A DNA stretch of 6,391 nt from Candidatus Kaiserbacteria bacterium (GCA_011052355.1 DRJB01000030.1:1-6391), one strand, 5' to 3'; counted from the stretch's first letter, positions 1 to 5,931 are shown. Notes: generated by a model from the sequence alone, not told the origin. Made by a program: numbers and translations.

Positions 1-431
1 GTAAAGCGTACACCCCACACATCAAAAAATTGACCCAATGTGAATGTTTGTACTGTTGGAGATTCCACATGAACAACGCCGTTTGCGCGATGGGTGTGTA
101 TTGGGGATATAAATCCTGCTATTTGATCTATGCCTATGCCAGCTGGTACCGACACAGGTTTTCCATTGATGAAAATATCAATGTGTTGGTGAATATGAAG
201 CGCCGAGCCCTCGCGTGTCAGTGGAGGAAGTCCGATGTCTTTGAGGCGTGCGCGAAGAGTGTCATTATTTGCACTCCACGGCGCATTTCCTTTTATAATG
301 CCGGGAAGCGTGTTTGAGTTTGTAATTGTTATGACGGGTTTTGCAGAAGTGAAATGTCCAAGGACGAGAAGAAATACTATCAGAAGTATTATTCCGGCAA
401 CCCACCATATTGTTTTTGATTTATTTTGCAT
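1..431 (-). CDS. Membrane-anchored histidine-cluster protein, partial (C-terminus beyond left edge)
   Basis: The reading frame is open from an ATG at 431 to the left edge, giving 143 visible residues. Residues 8-25 form one hydrophobic segment after a short basic N-terminus (lysines 4 and 6), so the protein is probably anchored in the membrane or is a signal-anchor protein with the rest outside. The outer part carries HIHQH at 79-83, then a strand-like stretch IDIFINGKPVSVPAGIGI, then HTH at 112-114, H121, and a conserved-looking end TFTLGQFFDVWGVRF. Two histidine clusters on a beta-rich scaffold suggest metal binding, which is inference. I have the impression of similar uncharacterised proteins in Patescibacteria and Actinobacteria but cannot name a family. 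No Shine-Dalgarno precedes the ATG. A promoter lies about 40-68 bases upstream. The gene is real with high confidence; its function is unknown. Confidence 0.8.
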   Translation of the reverse strand, partial: MQNKSKTIWWVAGIILLIVFLLVLGHFTSAKPVITITNSNTLPGIIKGNAPWSANNDTLRARLKDIGLPPLTREGSALHIHQHIDIFINGKPVSVPAGIGIDQIAGFISPIHTHRANGVVHVESPTVQTFTLGQFFDVWGVRF

Positions 432-432
432 A

Positions 433-468
433 TATATATTGTGTTATGAATTATTGAGGCAATATATA
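433..468. repeat. AT-rich inverted repeat before the histidine-cluster gene
   Basis: TATATATTG (433-441) and CAATATATA (460-468) are perfect 9-base inverted arms separated by 18 bases. They sit between the -10 box (471-476) and the start codon (431), across the expected transcription start near 464. The position would suit an operator or a 5' UTR fold, but AT-rich arms like these can arise by chance. Confidence 0.35.
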
Positions 469-470
469 GT

Positions 471-499
471 ATGATACGGTATCGGTGCGTTTGTGCCAA
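471..499 (-). promoter_or_regulatory. Sigma70-like promoter for the histidine-cluster gene
   Basis: Read on the minus strand, a -35 box TTGGCA (499-494) is followed after exactly 17 bases by a -10 box TATCAT (476-471). The predicted start site is near 464, leaving a leader of about 33 bases. The -35 box directly abuts the hairpin that ends the upstream unit, which is a sensible terminator-then-promoter layout. Confidence 0.55.
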
Positions 500-500
500 G

Positions 501-535
501 AGCCCCCCGGTGGCGCGAAGCGCCACCGGGGGGCT
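501..535 (-). terminator. GC-rich perfect hairpin after the yqeY unit
   Basis: A perfect 16-bp stem (AGCCCCCCGGTGGCGC at 501-516 against 520-535) closes on a three-base loop, GAA on the plus strand and TTC on the minus strand. It begins 5 bases beyond the stop of the 126-residue gene, so it most likely ends that minus-strand transcript. There is no T-tract on either side, so it is not a textbook intrinsic terminator. It could instead be an RNA-stabilising 3' hairpin. A closely related hairpin lies at 5144-5186. Confidence 0.65.
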
Positions 536-540
536 GTGTA

Positions 541-921
541 CTAATGCCAATCCTTATATCCCTTGCTTGGTGTTTCTTTTTTTTCTTCAGATATTCTCCC
601 CCTTTTTTCTCTTTTGCGTGAATAGAGAATTCCGATGGCAGACAAAACATCTTTCCAGTATTCCTCACCATAATTTCCCGCCCATCGTTGCGTTGAGAGC
701 CGACGAGCTTCCAGAAAAGATTTTCCTTGCTCGTGATGTGCATGTATATCTTTTATAATCGCCGTAAGCACTTCTTTTTTAACCGGAACATTCTTACCTT
801 TGGATATTTCTTCTGCCACTTTAATTATTTCATTTTCCGGTATGCCGTAAATCATCTTTTTTTCCACATCTTGCGTGGGCGTGTTTTTTATTGTGTGTGA
901 ATCTTTAAATCCTTCGTTCAT
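541..921 (-). CDS. Uncharacterised 126-residue basic protein, coupled to yqeY
   Basis: I do not recognise this protein. It is 126 residues long, with no signal peptide or membrane segment, so it is presumably cytoplasmic. A variable N-terminus (1-25) leads into a predicted helical core, including KVAEEISKGKNVPVKKEVL (34-52) and IIKDIHAHHEQGKSFLEARRL (55-75). An aromatic stretch with RWAGNYGEEYW (79-89) follows. The tail (102-126) is very rich in Lys, Arg and Glu. The ATG overlaps the yqeY stop as ATGA (918-921) and has no Shine-Dalgarno, so translation is probably coupled to yqeY. The charged tail would suit nucleic-acid or ribosome contact, but that is only a guess. The 4-base overlap and the hairpin just past its stop argue that the gene is real. 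Confidence 0.7.
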   Translation of the reverse strand: MNEGFKDSHTIKNTPTQDVEKKMIYGIPENEIIKVAEEISKGKNVPVKKEVLTAIIKDIHAHHEQGKSFLEARRLSTQRWAGNYGEEYWKDVLSAIGILYSRKREKRGRISEEKKETPSKGYKDWH

Positions 922-1379
922 GGAAGTAGTGATGCAACGATGTCTTTCACTTCATTTCCATCTGCACGTCCCTTAAAATCTTTCATAAGCATGCCGATAA
1001 GTTTTCCAGCCGATGCGCTATCTGTTATATTCATCTCTTGTATCTTTTCCTGTACAACCTTTTTTATTTCTTCTTTCGGCATTTGCTCCGGAAGAAATGA
1101 AGAAATAATTTTTAGTTCTTCATTTTCCGTTTCCGCGAGCTCCGGGCGTCCACCGGCTTCAAATTGTCGTGCCGATTCTTTTCTTTGGTTTGCTGCGCGT
1201 TTTATAACCGCAAGCGCTTCATCATCTGAGAGAAACTCATTTGGTTTTCTTTTCTTTACAATCAACTCATTTGTCATGGCAGTAAGCAACGAACGCAATG
1301 TGTTCAATCGCGCGGTATCGCGTGCGCGCATCGCCTCGCTGATTTTCACCTTAAGCGATTCGTGGATATTCATATGCAT
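918..1379 (-). CDS. yqeY: GatB/YqeY domain-containing protein
   Basis: This 153-residue protein matches the stand-alone YqeY family in length and pattern. It has an N-terminal helical region with LKVKISEAMRARDTARLNTLRSLLTAM, the family-typical VIKRAANQRKESARQFEAGGRPELAETENEELKIISSFLPEQM, and a C-terminal end with GKLIGMLMKDFKGRADGNEVKDIV. The domain is homologous to the tRNA-binding tail of the GatB subunit of Asp/Glu-tRNA amidotransferase. The stand-alone protein is usually thought to act in tRNA-related metabolism, but its exact role is not established. There are two candidate starts, ATG at 1379 and ATG at 1373 (151 residues). Neither has a Shine-Dalgarno. The -10 box at 1388-1393 is so close that transcription would begin at about the 1379 ATG. 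It is divergent from the ATPase gene and the first gene of a two-gene unit. Confidence 0.93.
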   Translation of the reverse strand: MHMNIHESLKVKISEAMRARDTARLNTLRSLLTAMTNELIVKKRKPNEFLSDDEALAVIKRAANQRKESARQFEAGGRPELAETENEELKIISSFLPEQMPKEEIKKVVQEKIQEMNITDSASAGKLIGMLMKDFKGRADGNEVKDIVASLLP

Positions 1380-1387
1380 ATAAGTGT

Positions 1388-1393
1388 ATCATA
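1388..1393 (-). promoter_or_regulatory. -10 box of yqeY, leaderless-type
   Basis: On the minus strand TATGAT (1393-1388) ends 8 bases before the A of the ATG at 1379. A start site about 7 bases downstream of the box would fall at about 1381, leaving a leader of 0-2 bases. No clear -35 box is seen. Confidence 0.5.
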
Positions 1394-1394
1394 T

Positions 1395-1403
1395 TGGTAT
1401 ACT
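1395..1403 (+). promoter_or_regulatory. Extended -10 box of the P-type ATPase gene
   Basis: TGGTATACT (1395-1403) fits the extended -10 pattern TGn-TATAAT with one mismatch, which can compensate for the missing -35 box. The expected start is about 1410, two or three bases before the ATG at 1413. The box lies 4 bases from the oppositely directed -10 box of yqeY, so the two promoters share the same DNA and may compete. Confidence 0.55.
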
Positions 1404-1412
1404 GAAATGAAT

Positions 1413-4055
1413 ATGAATCAAACACTCTGGCACGCACTTTCCATCGCAGAAGTACGCGCACGTCTTTCCGTTGACACACAGCAGGGTTTATCCGTTAAAG
1501 AGACGCAACAGCGCCTTGCGGAAAACGGCAGTAATACAATAACCATTCCGCCCGCCGATACGCTTGTAACACACATTATTCGCGAGGTCGTAAGCCCAAT
1601 CTCTCTGGTACTCATCTTTGCGACCGGTGCCGCAGTGCTTGTGGGGGCATTCATTGATGCAGCGGTTATCGCTCCGGCATTTTTAATCAATGTCGTCATC
1701 GGCGTATTTCAAGGGTATCGCGCAACTCGCACATTTGAAGCACTGAAGAAAAAAGAGGCAAAGAGGGCAAGCGTGGTGCGCGATGGTCAAAAAAAAGAAA
1801 TACCCGCAGGCGATGTGGTGAAAGGGGACGTGGTGTTGCTTTTGATGGGAATGGCAGTGCCGGCAGATGTGCGCATTTTTGAATCGCATAGTCTTTCGCT
1901 TAGTGAAATGGCACTCACCGGAGAATGGGCACCGGTGAGTAAAAATCCTCAACCGGTTGATGCTGATGCTCCGCTTGCCGATCGGAGCAATATGGCATAC
2001 GCGGGTACGTTTATAGTAAGCGGGAGCGGTCGCGGTATTGTCGTTTCAGTCGGTGATGATACGGAGCTTGGTTCCATCGCACAAGATATTGGCACTCATA
2101 TGGATACGCGTACGCCACTCTCGCGTGATATTTCGCACGCCGCGTGGATTCTTTTGGGCATTGTCTCAGTAGCCATCACAATTATTTTTGGTCTTTCTAT
2201 TTTTGACGGACTACCTTTTACGCAGGCGGCAATAGTGTCTATCGCTGTTGCAATCGCCGCGGTGCCTGAGGGTTTGCCTGCGGCAATAACGGTGGTGCTT
2301 GCGGTGGGTATGCGTCGTATTCTCGCGTACGGTGGTTTGGTGAAGAGTCTTTTGTCTGCGGAAACACTTGGTGTAACGAGCGTCATTGTGGTTGATAAAA
2401 CCGGTACCCTTACCGAAGGGCGTATGCGTGTGGTGGAAATCGCGACGCGACAGGGCGAAACGGATGATTTGTCATCTGTTCGTGCGCGGGAAGTTTTGAA
2501 AGCTGCGATCATCGCTTCGGACGGATACGCCGAGCCGGTTGAAGACCCATCTCCCGCTCCGGAAAAACTTGTGGCGCATGGAAGGCCCATAGAGCAGGCG
2601 ATTATATTGGCGGCATTTACCGCTGAAGTATCAGAACCGATTGTGCGAAAAGAATTTCCACGGCATGACGCACTTCCTTTTAATGCGACACGTAGATTTG
2701 GTGGCATGTTGGTGAAAGAAGGTGATGGGTATATGACGTACCTCTCCGGAGCACCAGAGGTCTTTATGGAAAAAGAAGATTCCAATTCCACCCTTTCACT
2801 CGCGCTTCATCGTGCAATGTACAGTGGCAAAAGGGTCATCGCCGTCGCACGTCATAAAATGTCTGAGGAATTATTTCCGGCAGATGAGGAGGGCATATCC
2901 GAAATTGCAAGGCATGCGACTATTATAGGTCTTATCACCCTTTCCGATTCTTTACGTCTTAATGTTCCGCCCGCGGTTTCCGCCATGCACGATGCCGGAA
3001 TTCGCGTACTCATGGCGACAGGTGATAATCCGGAAACCGCGCTGTCTATCGCGCGCAGTGCGCGTATCGCTCCCATTTCCGAAGAGGTGTACACCGGTTC
3101 CAACCTCGCTTCCATGTCGGATGATGAACTGTATCAAGCGCTTATGAAACGTACGGTCTTTGCGCGCGTAACACCGGCTGATAAATTACGTATTGCAGAG
3201 GTGTTGCAAAACAGCGGAGAGGTGGTGGCGATGACCGGTGACGGAGTAAACGATGCTCCGGCACTTCGCGCCGCAGCAATCGGCATTGCGCTTGGGAGTG
3301 GCACAGATGTTGCCAAAGAAGCATCCGACTTGATCCTTTTGAAAGATGATTTTTCAACCATAACGCTTGCCATCCGCGAGGGAAGGCGTTTACGCGATAA
3401 TATAAAAAAGATATTTACTTATCTCATCGCGACAAATTTCATAGAAGTATTTTTAATTATGGCATCACTTGCCGGAAGAATGCCTTTGCCACTTCTGCCA
3501 TTGCAGATCTTGTGGATTAACCTTGTTGAAGGTGGCCCAATGAATATGGCATTTACTTTTGAACCACTCTATCCTTCTGCCATGCGTCGTCAACCGAAGG
3601 ATACCGAGAATGCGCACGTACTTTCTCCAAAAATGCTAAAGTTCATCGCCGGAATAAGTATTTCAACCGGATTTTTGTTTACCATTATTTTTGTTGTTTT
3701 GTTACGCAGTGGGCTTCCTGAAAATGAAATTCGCACGGTATTGTTTATCGCCACCTCTCTTGCAACATTGCTGACTGCTTTTTCTTTCAAGAGTTTCGGC
3801 ACACCGATATGGAAAATTTCTTTCAGTTCAAACCGCATGTTGCTTTATGCTTTGGCGGGAAATATTTTGTTGCTGTTGGTGGCGCTTGGTGTTCCGGCAC
3901 TTTCTTCTGTCATGGGTCTTACCGCCATTCCGCTTACGGATGCGTGGCTGATTCTTGGTGCGGTCGTTTCAACGATTTTCATTGTGGAGTTGTATAAATA
4001 TATTCTTTACATACGTCCCGAAAAAAAGAGCATAAAAATGCGAGTTCAGGTATAA
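1413..4055 (+). CDS. P-type cation-transporting ATPase (Ca2+-type P2 fold, HAD superfamily)
   Basis: This 880-residue ATP-driven membrane cation pump has the full P-type layout. It has a Cation_ATPase_N-like start (WHALSIAEVRARLSV), M1-M2 (about 58-101) and an actuator domain with LTGEW (TGE at 169-171). M4 carries PEGLP (285-289) and the phosphorylation motif DKTGTLT has Asp328. The nucleotide domain has F423 in FNATRRF; the P domain has DSLR (512-515), TGDN (536-539), K591 and TGDGVND (608-614). Six C-terminal membrane segments (M5-M10) follow. E286 (M4), N675 and E678 (M5) and N703 (M6) match Ca2+-coordinating positions of SERCA. However, the M6 motif NLVTDG reads NLVEGG, and the KGAPE lysine of the nucleotide domain is Ser445. 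The ion is therefore uncertain. I start at 1413 because the -10 box makes 1407 and 1362 unlikely to lie within the transcript; both are in frame. Confidence 0.95.
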   Translation: MNQTLWHALSIAEVRARLSVDTQQGLSVKETQQRLAENGSNTITIPPADTLVTHIIREVVSPISLVLIFATGAAVLVGAFIDAAVIAPAFLINVVIGVFQGYRATRTFEALKKKEAKRASVVRDGQKKEIPAGDVVKGDVVLLLMGMAVPADVRIFESHSLSLSEMALTGEWAPVSKNPQPVDADAPLADRSNMAYAGTFIVSGSGRGIVVSVGDDTELGSIAQDIGTHMDTRTPLSRDISHAAWILLGIVSVAITIIFGLSIFDGLPFTQAAIVSIAVAIAAVPEGLPAAITVVLAVGMRRILAYGGLVKSLLSAETLGVTSVIVVDKTGTLTEGRMRVVEIATRQGETDDLSSVRAREVLKAAIIASDGYAEPVEDPSPAPEKLVAHGRPIEQAIILAAFTAEVSEPIVRKEFPRHDALPFNATRRFGGMLVKEGDGYMTYLSGAPEVFMEKEDSNSTLSLALHRAMYSGKRVIAVARHKMSEELFPADEEGISEIARHATIIGLITLSDSLRLNVPPAVSAMHDAGIRVLMATGDNPETALSIARSARIAPISEEVYTGSNLASMSDDELYQALMKRTVFARVTPADKLRIAEVLQNSGEVVAMTGDGVNDAPALRAAAIGIALGSGTDVAKEASDLILLKDDFSTITLAIREGRRLRDNIKKIFTYLIATNFIEVFLIMASLAGRMPLPLLPLQILWINLVEGGPMNMAFTFEPLYPSAMRRQPKDTENAHVLSPKMLKFIAGISISTGFLFTIIFVVLLRSGLPENEIRTVLFIATSLATLLTAFSFKSFGTPIWKISFSSNRMLLYALAGNILLLLVALGVPALSSVMGLTAIPLTDAWLILGAVVSTIFIVELYKYILYIRPEKKSIKMRVQV

Positions 4056-4056
4056 T
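4051..4056 (+). promoter_or_regulatory. Consensus -10 box of rmuC overlapping the ATPase stop codon
   Basis: A perfect TATAAT (4051-4056) contains the ATPase stop TAA (4053-4055). It ends 7 bases before the rmuC ATG at 4064, so transcription would begin at about the A of the start codon. No convincing -35 box is seen. Read-through from the ATPase gene may also contribute. Confidence 0.5.
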
Positions 4057-4063
4057 AAAGTGT

Positions 4064-5143
4064 ATGAATACGACGACCATTGTTTTCCTCATTTTGCTTC
4101 TTGTTATTGTGCAAATTGCCGCGTTTTGGTTTATTGCAAAACGTAATTTCTCAATGAGAGAAACGGAGGTGCCCGAAGAAGATAATGAGCAAAAAGAAAA
4201 TGGAATGATGATGATACAGCAACAGTTGCAGGATTTATCGCGCACCATTGACAAGCGTGTTGAAAACTCATCCAAGCAAATGCAGGAAAGTGTGCATCAT
4301 CAGCTTTCGGAGTCCACGCGAATTATTCGCGAGGTGACCCAAGGACTCACCAAGCTTGATGAGACCAACCGACAAGTTGTTTCTTTTGCCGACCAATTGA
4401 AAAATTTGCAAGATATTTTGAAAAACCCGAAACAGCGCGGAATTTTGGGTGAGTATTATCTTGAGACCATGCTAAAAAATACTTTGGCACCCGACAATTA
4501 CAAAATGCAGTACGCATTTTCAAATGGAGAAATTGTTGATGCAGTGGTTTTTATTGATAAACGAATTGTTCCGATAGATTCAAAGTTTTCTCTTGAAAAT
4601 TATAATCGTGAGATTGAGGCGCACGATGATATTGATAAAGAACGTTTTGCAAAAGCGTTTAAGCAAGATTTAAAAACTCGTATTGATGAGACTGCGAAAT
4701 ATGTGCGCCCGGAAGAGGGCACCATGGAGTTTGCCTTTATGTTTATCCCATCGGAAGGAGTGTATTATGATTTGCTGGTAAACCAAGTTGGGGCTTTGAA
4801 ATCTTCTACTCGCGATTTAATTCAGTATGCGTTTGATAAGAAAGTCATCATTGTTTCTCCGACATCATTTCATGCGTATTTGCAAACGGTGATGCAGGGG
4901 TTGAAGGCGCTACAGATAGAAAAAAAGGCGGAAGAAATAAAAAAAAGAGTGGGGGAGCTGGGGAAGCATATCGGAGCATATGAGGAATATTATCGCAAGT
5001 TGGGCGCCACGCTTGGCACCACCGTTTCGCATTATAATTCCGGATACAAGGAGCTTGGAAAAATAGATAAAGATGTGTACCGTATCACGGACGAGCGCGC
5101 GGGAATTGAATCGCAGGCGTTGGATAAGCCAAAAATGGAATAG
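4064..5143 (+). CDS. rmuC: DNA recombination protein RmuC homologue
   Basis: This 359-residue protein has the typical RmuC order. One N-terminal membrane anchor (about 5-25) is followed by a Gln/Glu-rich coiled-coil stretch (about 48-120) and then the conserved RmuC domain. Within the domain are RGILGEYYLE (125-134, with G129 and E130), D159 in EIVDAVV, and PIDSKF (170-175, with D172 and K174). This pattern resembles the restriction-endonuclease-like PD-(D/E)xK fold proposed for RmuC. MFIPSEGVYY (226-235) and SPTSFHAYL (265-273) follow. In E. coli RmuC limits recombination at inverted repeats; its biochemical activity is not well established. It is somewhat shorter than the E. coli protein, mainly in the coiled-coil part. 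The start has no Shine-Dalgarno and lies 8 bases after the ATPase stop. A strong hairpin begins directly after its TAG stop. Confidence 0.95.
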   Translation: MNTTTIVFLILLLVIVQIAAFWFIAKRNFSMRETEVPEEDNEQKENGMMMIQQQLQDLSRTIDKRVENSSKQMQESVHHQLSESTRIIREVTQGLTKLDETNRQVVSFADQLKNLQDILKNPKQRGILGEYYLETMLKNTLAPDNYKMQYAFSNGEIVDAVVFIDKRIVPIDSKFSLENYNREIEAHDDIDKERFAKAFKQDLKTRIDETAKYVRPEEGTMEFAFMFIPSEGVYYDLLVNQVGALKSSTRDLIQYAFDKKVIIVSPTSFHAYLQTVMQGLKALQIEKKAEEIKKRVGELGKHIGAYEEYYRKLGATLGTTVSHYNSGYKELGKIDKDVYRITDERAGIESQALDKPKME

Positions 5144-5186
5144 GAGCCCCCCCCTGCCGCGCCGAAGGCGTGGCAGGGGGGGGCTC
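5144..5186 (+). terminator. GC-rich GAA-loop hairpin after rmuC
   Basis: A 20-bp stem (5144-5163 against 5167-5186) with a single G-T wobble (5159/5171) closes on a GAA loop (5164-5166). It contains a run of 8 C pairing with 8 G. It starts at the base after the rmuC stop and no T-tract follows. It most likely ends the rmuC transcript or protects its 3' end. It shares the outer AGCCCCCC arm and the GAA loop with the hairpin at 501-535, while the inner stem differs. Confidence 0.7.
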
Positions 5187-5210
5187 ATAGAAAACAACAT
5201 CCCACCATAG

Positions 5211-5216
5211 TATAAT
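5211..5216 (+). promoter_or_regulatory. Consensus -10 box upstream of the DedA-family gene
   Basis: A perfect TATAAT lies 21 bases before the ATG at 5238 and 24 bases after the rmuC hairpin, so the gene probably forms its own unit. The expected start is near 5223, giving a leader of about 15 bases. No clear -35 box is seen. A second AT-rich stretch (5226-5233) could also serve as a -10 box closer to the ATG. Confidence 0.45.
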
Positions 5217-5237
5217 TTTACACAATATATATACCTC

Positions 5238-5822
5238 ATGCATATCCTCATCGCATTTGTAGCCTTTCTGGAGAGTTCAAAATATGTGCTCATAGCTCTT
5301 GGGTCTTTTTTTGAAGGGTCCGCGGTAATGATGGCAACCGGATTGTTGTGGCACACGGGAGTGGTGAGTTTTTGGCTTGCGTACGCTATGCTTCTTGCCG
5401 GTGATATTTTGTCCGACATGATGTGGTATTTCATCGGCTTTTTTGGCGGGCGCCCGTTTTTTGGAAAGTGGGGACACCTTATGGGCGTGACACCTGAAAT
5501 TTTTGAAAAAGTGGAGCGACGATTTCATAGATATCATATGCGTATTCTTATATTTTCAAAATTAACCATGGGACTCGGTCTCGCAACAGTTATACTCTCG
5601 GTTGCCGGGATGTTGCGCATTTCTTTTGTTCGTTATTTTCTCATTAATCTCATCGGCGGATTTATTTGGGTTTTCTCTCTTATGAGTATTGGATATTTTT
5701 TTGGAAATGTACTTATCTATGTGCCAAGAGAATTTAAAATCGCCATTGCAATCGCCATACCTATTTTATTTCTTTTTGCCATGCGTTCACTCACCAAAAA
5801 ACTCGCCACACTTGATTGGTAG
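5238..5822 (+). CDS. DedA/VTT-domain family membrane protein
   Basis: This 194-residue integral membrane protein has the VTT (SNARE-associated) fold pattern. It has a re-entrant-like start with E26 in GSFFEGSAVMMATGLL (22-37), and AGDILSDMMWYFIGFFGG (54-71) with D56. A loop (72-102) rich in basic residues follows, then ILIFSKLTMGLGLATVILSVAGMLRISFVRYFLINLIGGFIWV and further hydrophobic helices to the end. DedA proteins act in envelope maintenance, and several members translocate undecaprenyl phosphate or phospholipids; which substrate applies here cannot be told. The region that carries the essential arginine pair in E. coli YqjA-type members reads FSKLTMGLGL, with a lysine (K108) for the first arginine and no second one. 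This may mark a divergent subfamily. No Shine-Dalgarno is present. The ATG chosen is the only one that leaves the first helix intact. Confidence 0.9.
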   Translation: MHILIAFVAFLESSKYVLIALGSFFEGSAVMMATGLLWHTGVVSFWLAYAMLLAGDILSDMMWYFIGFFGGRPFFGKWGHLMGVTPEIFEKVERRFHRYHMRILIFSKLTMGLGLATVILSVAGMLRISFVRYFLINLIGGFIWVFSLMSIGYFFGNVLIYVPREFKIAIAIAIPILFLFAMRSLTKKLATLDW

Positions 5823-5840
5823 TAAGTGTGTTTATATGAT
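5812..5840 (+). promoter_or_regulatory. Promoter of the tRNA-Ala gene
   Basis: TTGATT (5812-5817) and TATGAT (5835-5840) are separated by exactly 17 bases. Start of transcription is expected near 5847, 8 bases before the mature tRNA. The -35 box lies inside the last codons of the DedA-family gene, so the two coding units are packed tightly but transcribed separately. Confidence 0.6.
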
Positions 5841-5854
5841 ACGTTAAGAATATT

Positions 5855-5931
5855 GGGCCCATAGCTCAGACAGGTAGAGCGCTGCATTCGCATTGCAGAG
5901 GTCAGGAGTTCAACTCTCCTTGGGTCCACCA
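5855..5931 (+). tRNA. tRNA-Ala (anticodon CGC), CCA end encoded
   Basis: All four arms fold without mismatch: acceptor 5855-5861 with 5921-5927, D stem 5864-5867 with 5877-5880, anticodon stem 5882-5886 with 5894-5898, and T stem 5904-5908 with 5916-5920. The anticodon CGC (5889-5891) in loop TTCGCAT reads the alanine codon GCG. The acceptor holds a G3-T70 pair (5857/5925), the main identity mark for alanyl-tRNA synthetase. The discriminator is A5928 and the genome encodes CCA (5929-5931). The T loop is TTCAACT and the variable loop has 5 bases. Confidence 0.97.

Noticed and set aside
30..474. Plus-strand frames opposite the left-edge gene (30-317, 235-474)
   Set aside because: They are Cys/Trp-rich or low-quality shadows; the minus-strand frame is open over the full 431 bases with a membrane anchor and His motifs.
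940..1383. 147-residue plus-strand frame opposite yqeY
   Set aside because: Ser/Phe-rich shadow of a clearly recognised gene in the opposite strand.
1362..1412. Longest start of the ATPase frame (ATG at 1362) and the ATG at 1407
   Set aside because: The 1362 start lies inside yqeY, and both precede the start of transcription expected from the -10 box at 1398-1403; the added residues do not resemble the family's N-terminus.
1789..1797. Run of 8 A followed by G in the ATPase gene as a possible frameshift site
   Set aside because: The frame continues normally through the actuator domain, and no downstream structure or alternative product is evident.
2096..2791. 231-residue minus-strand frame inside the ATPase gene
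   Set aside because: It is antisense to conserved P-type ATPase motifs, Ser/Thr/Ala-rich and without domain-like features.
4910..5434. 174-residue minus-strand frame spanning the rmuC end, the hairpin and the DedA start
   Set aside because: It reads straight through the GC-rich hairpin and two recognised genes; composition is not protein-like.
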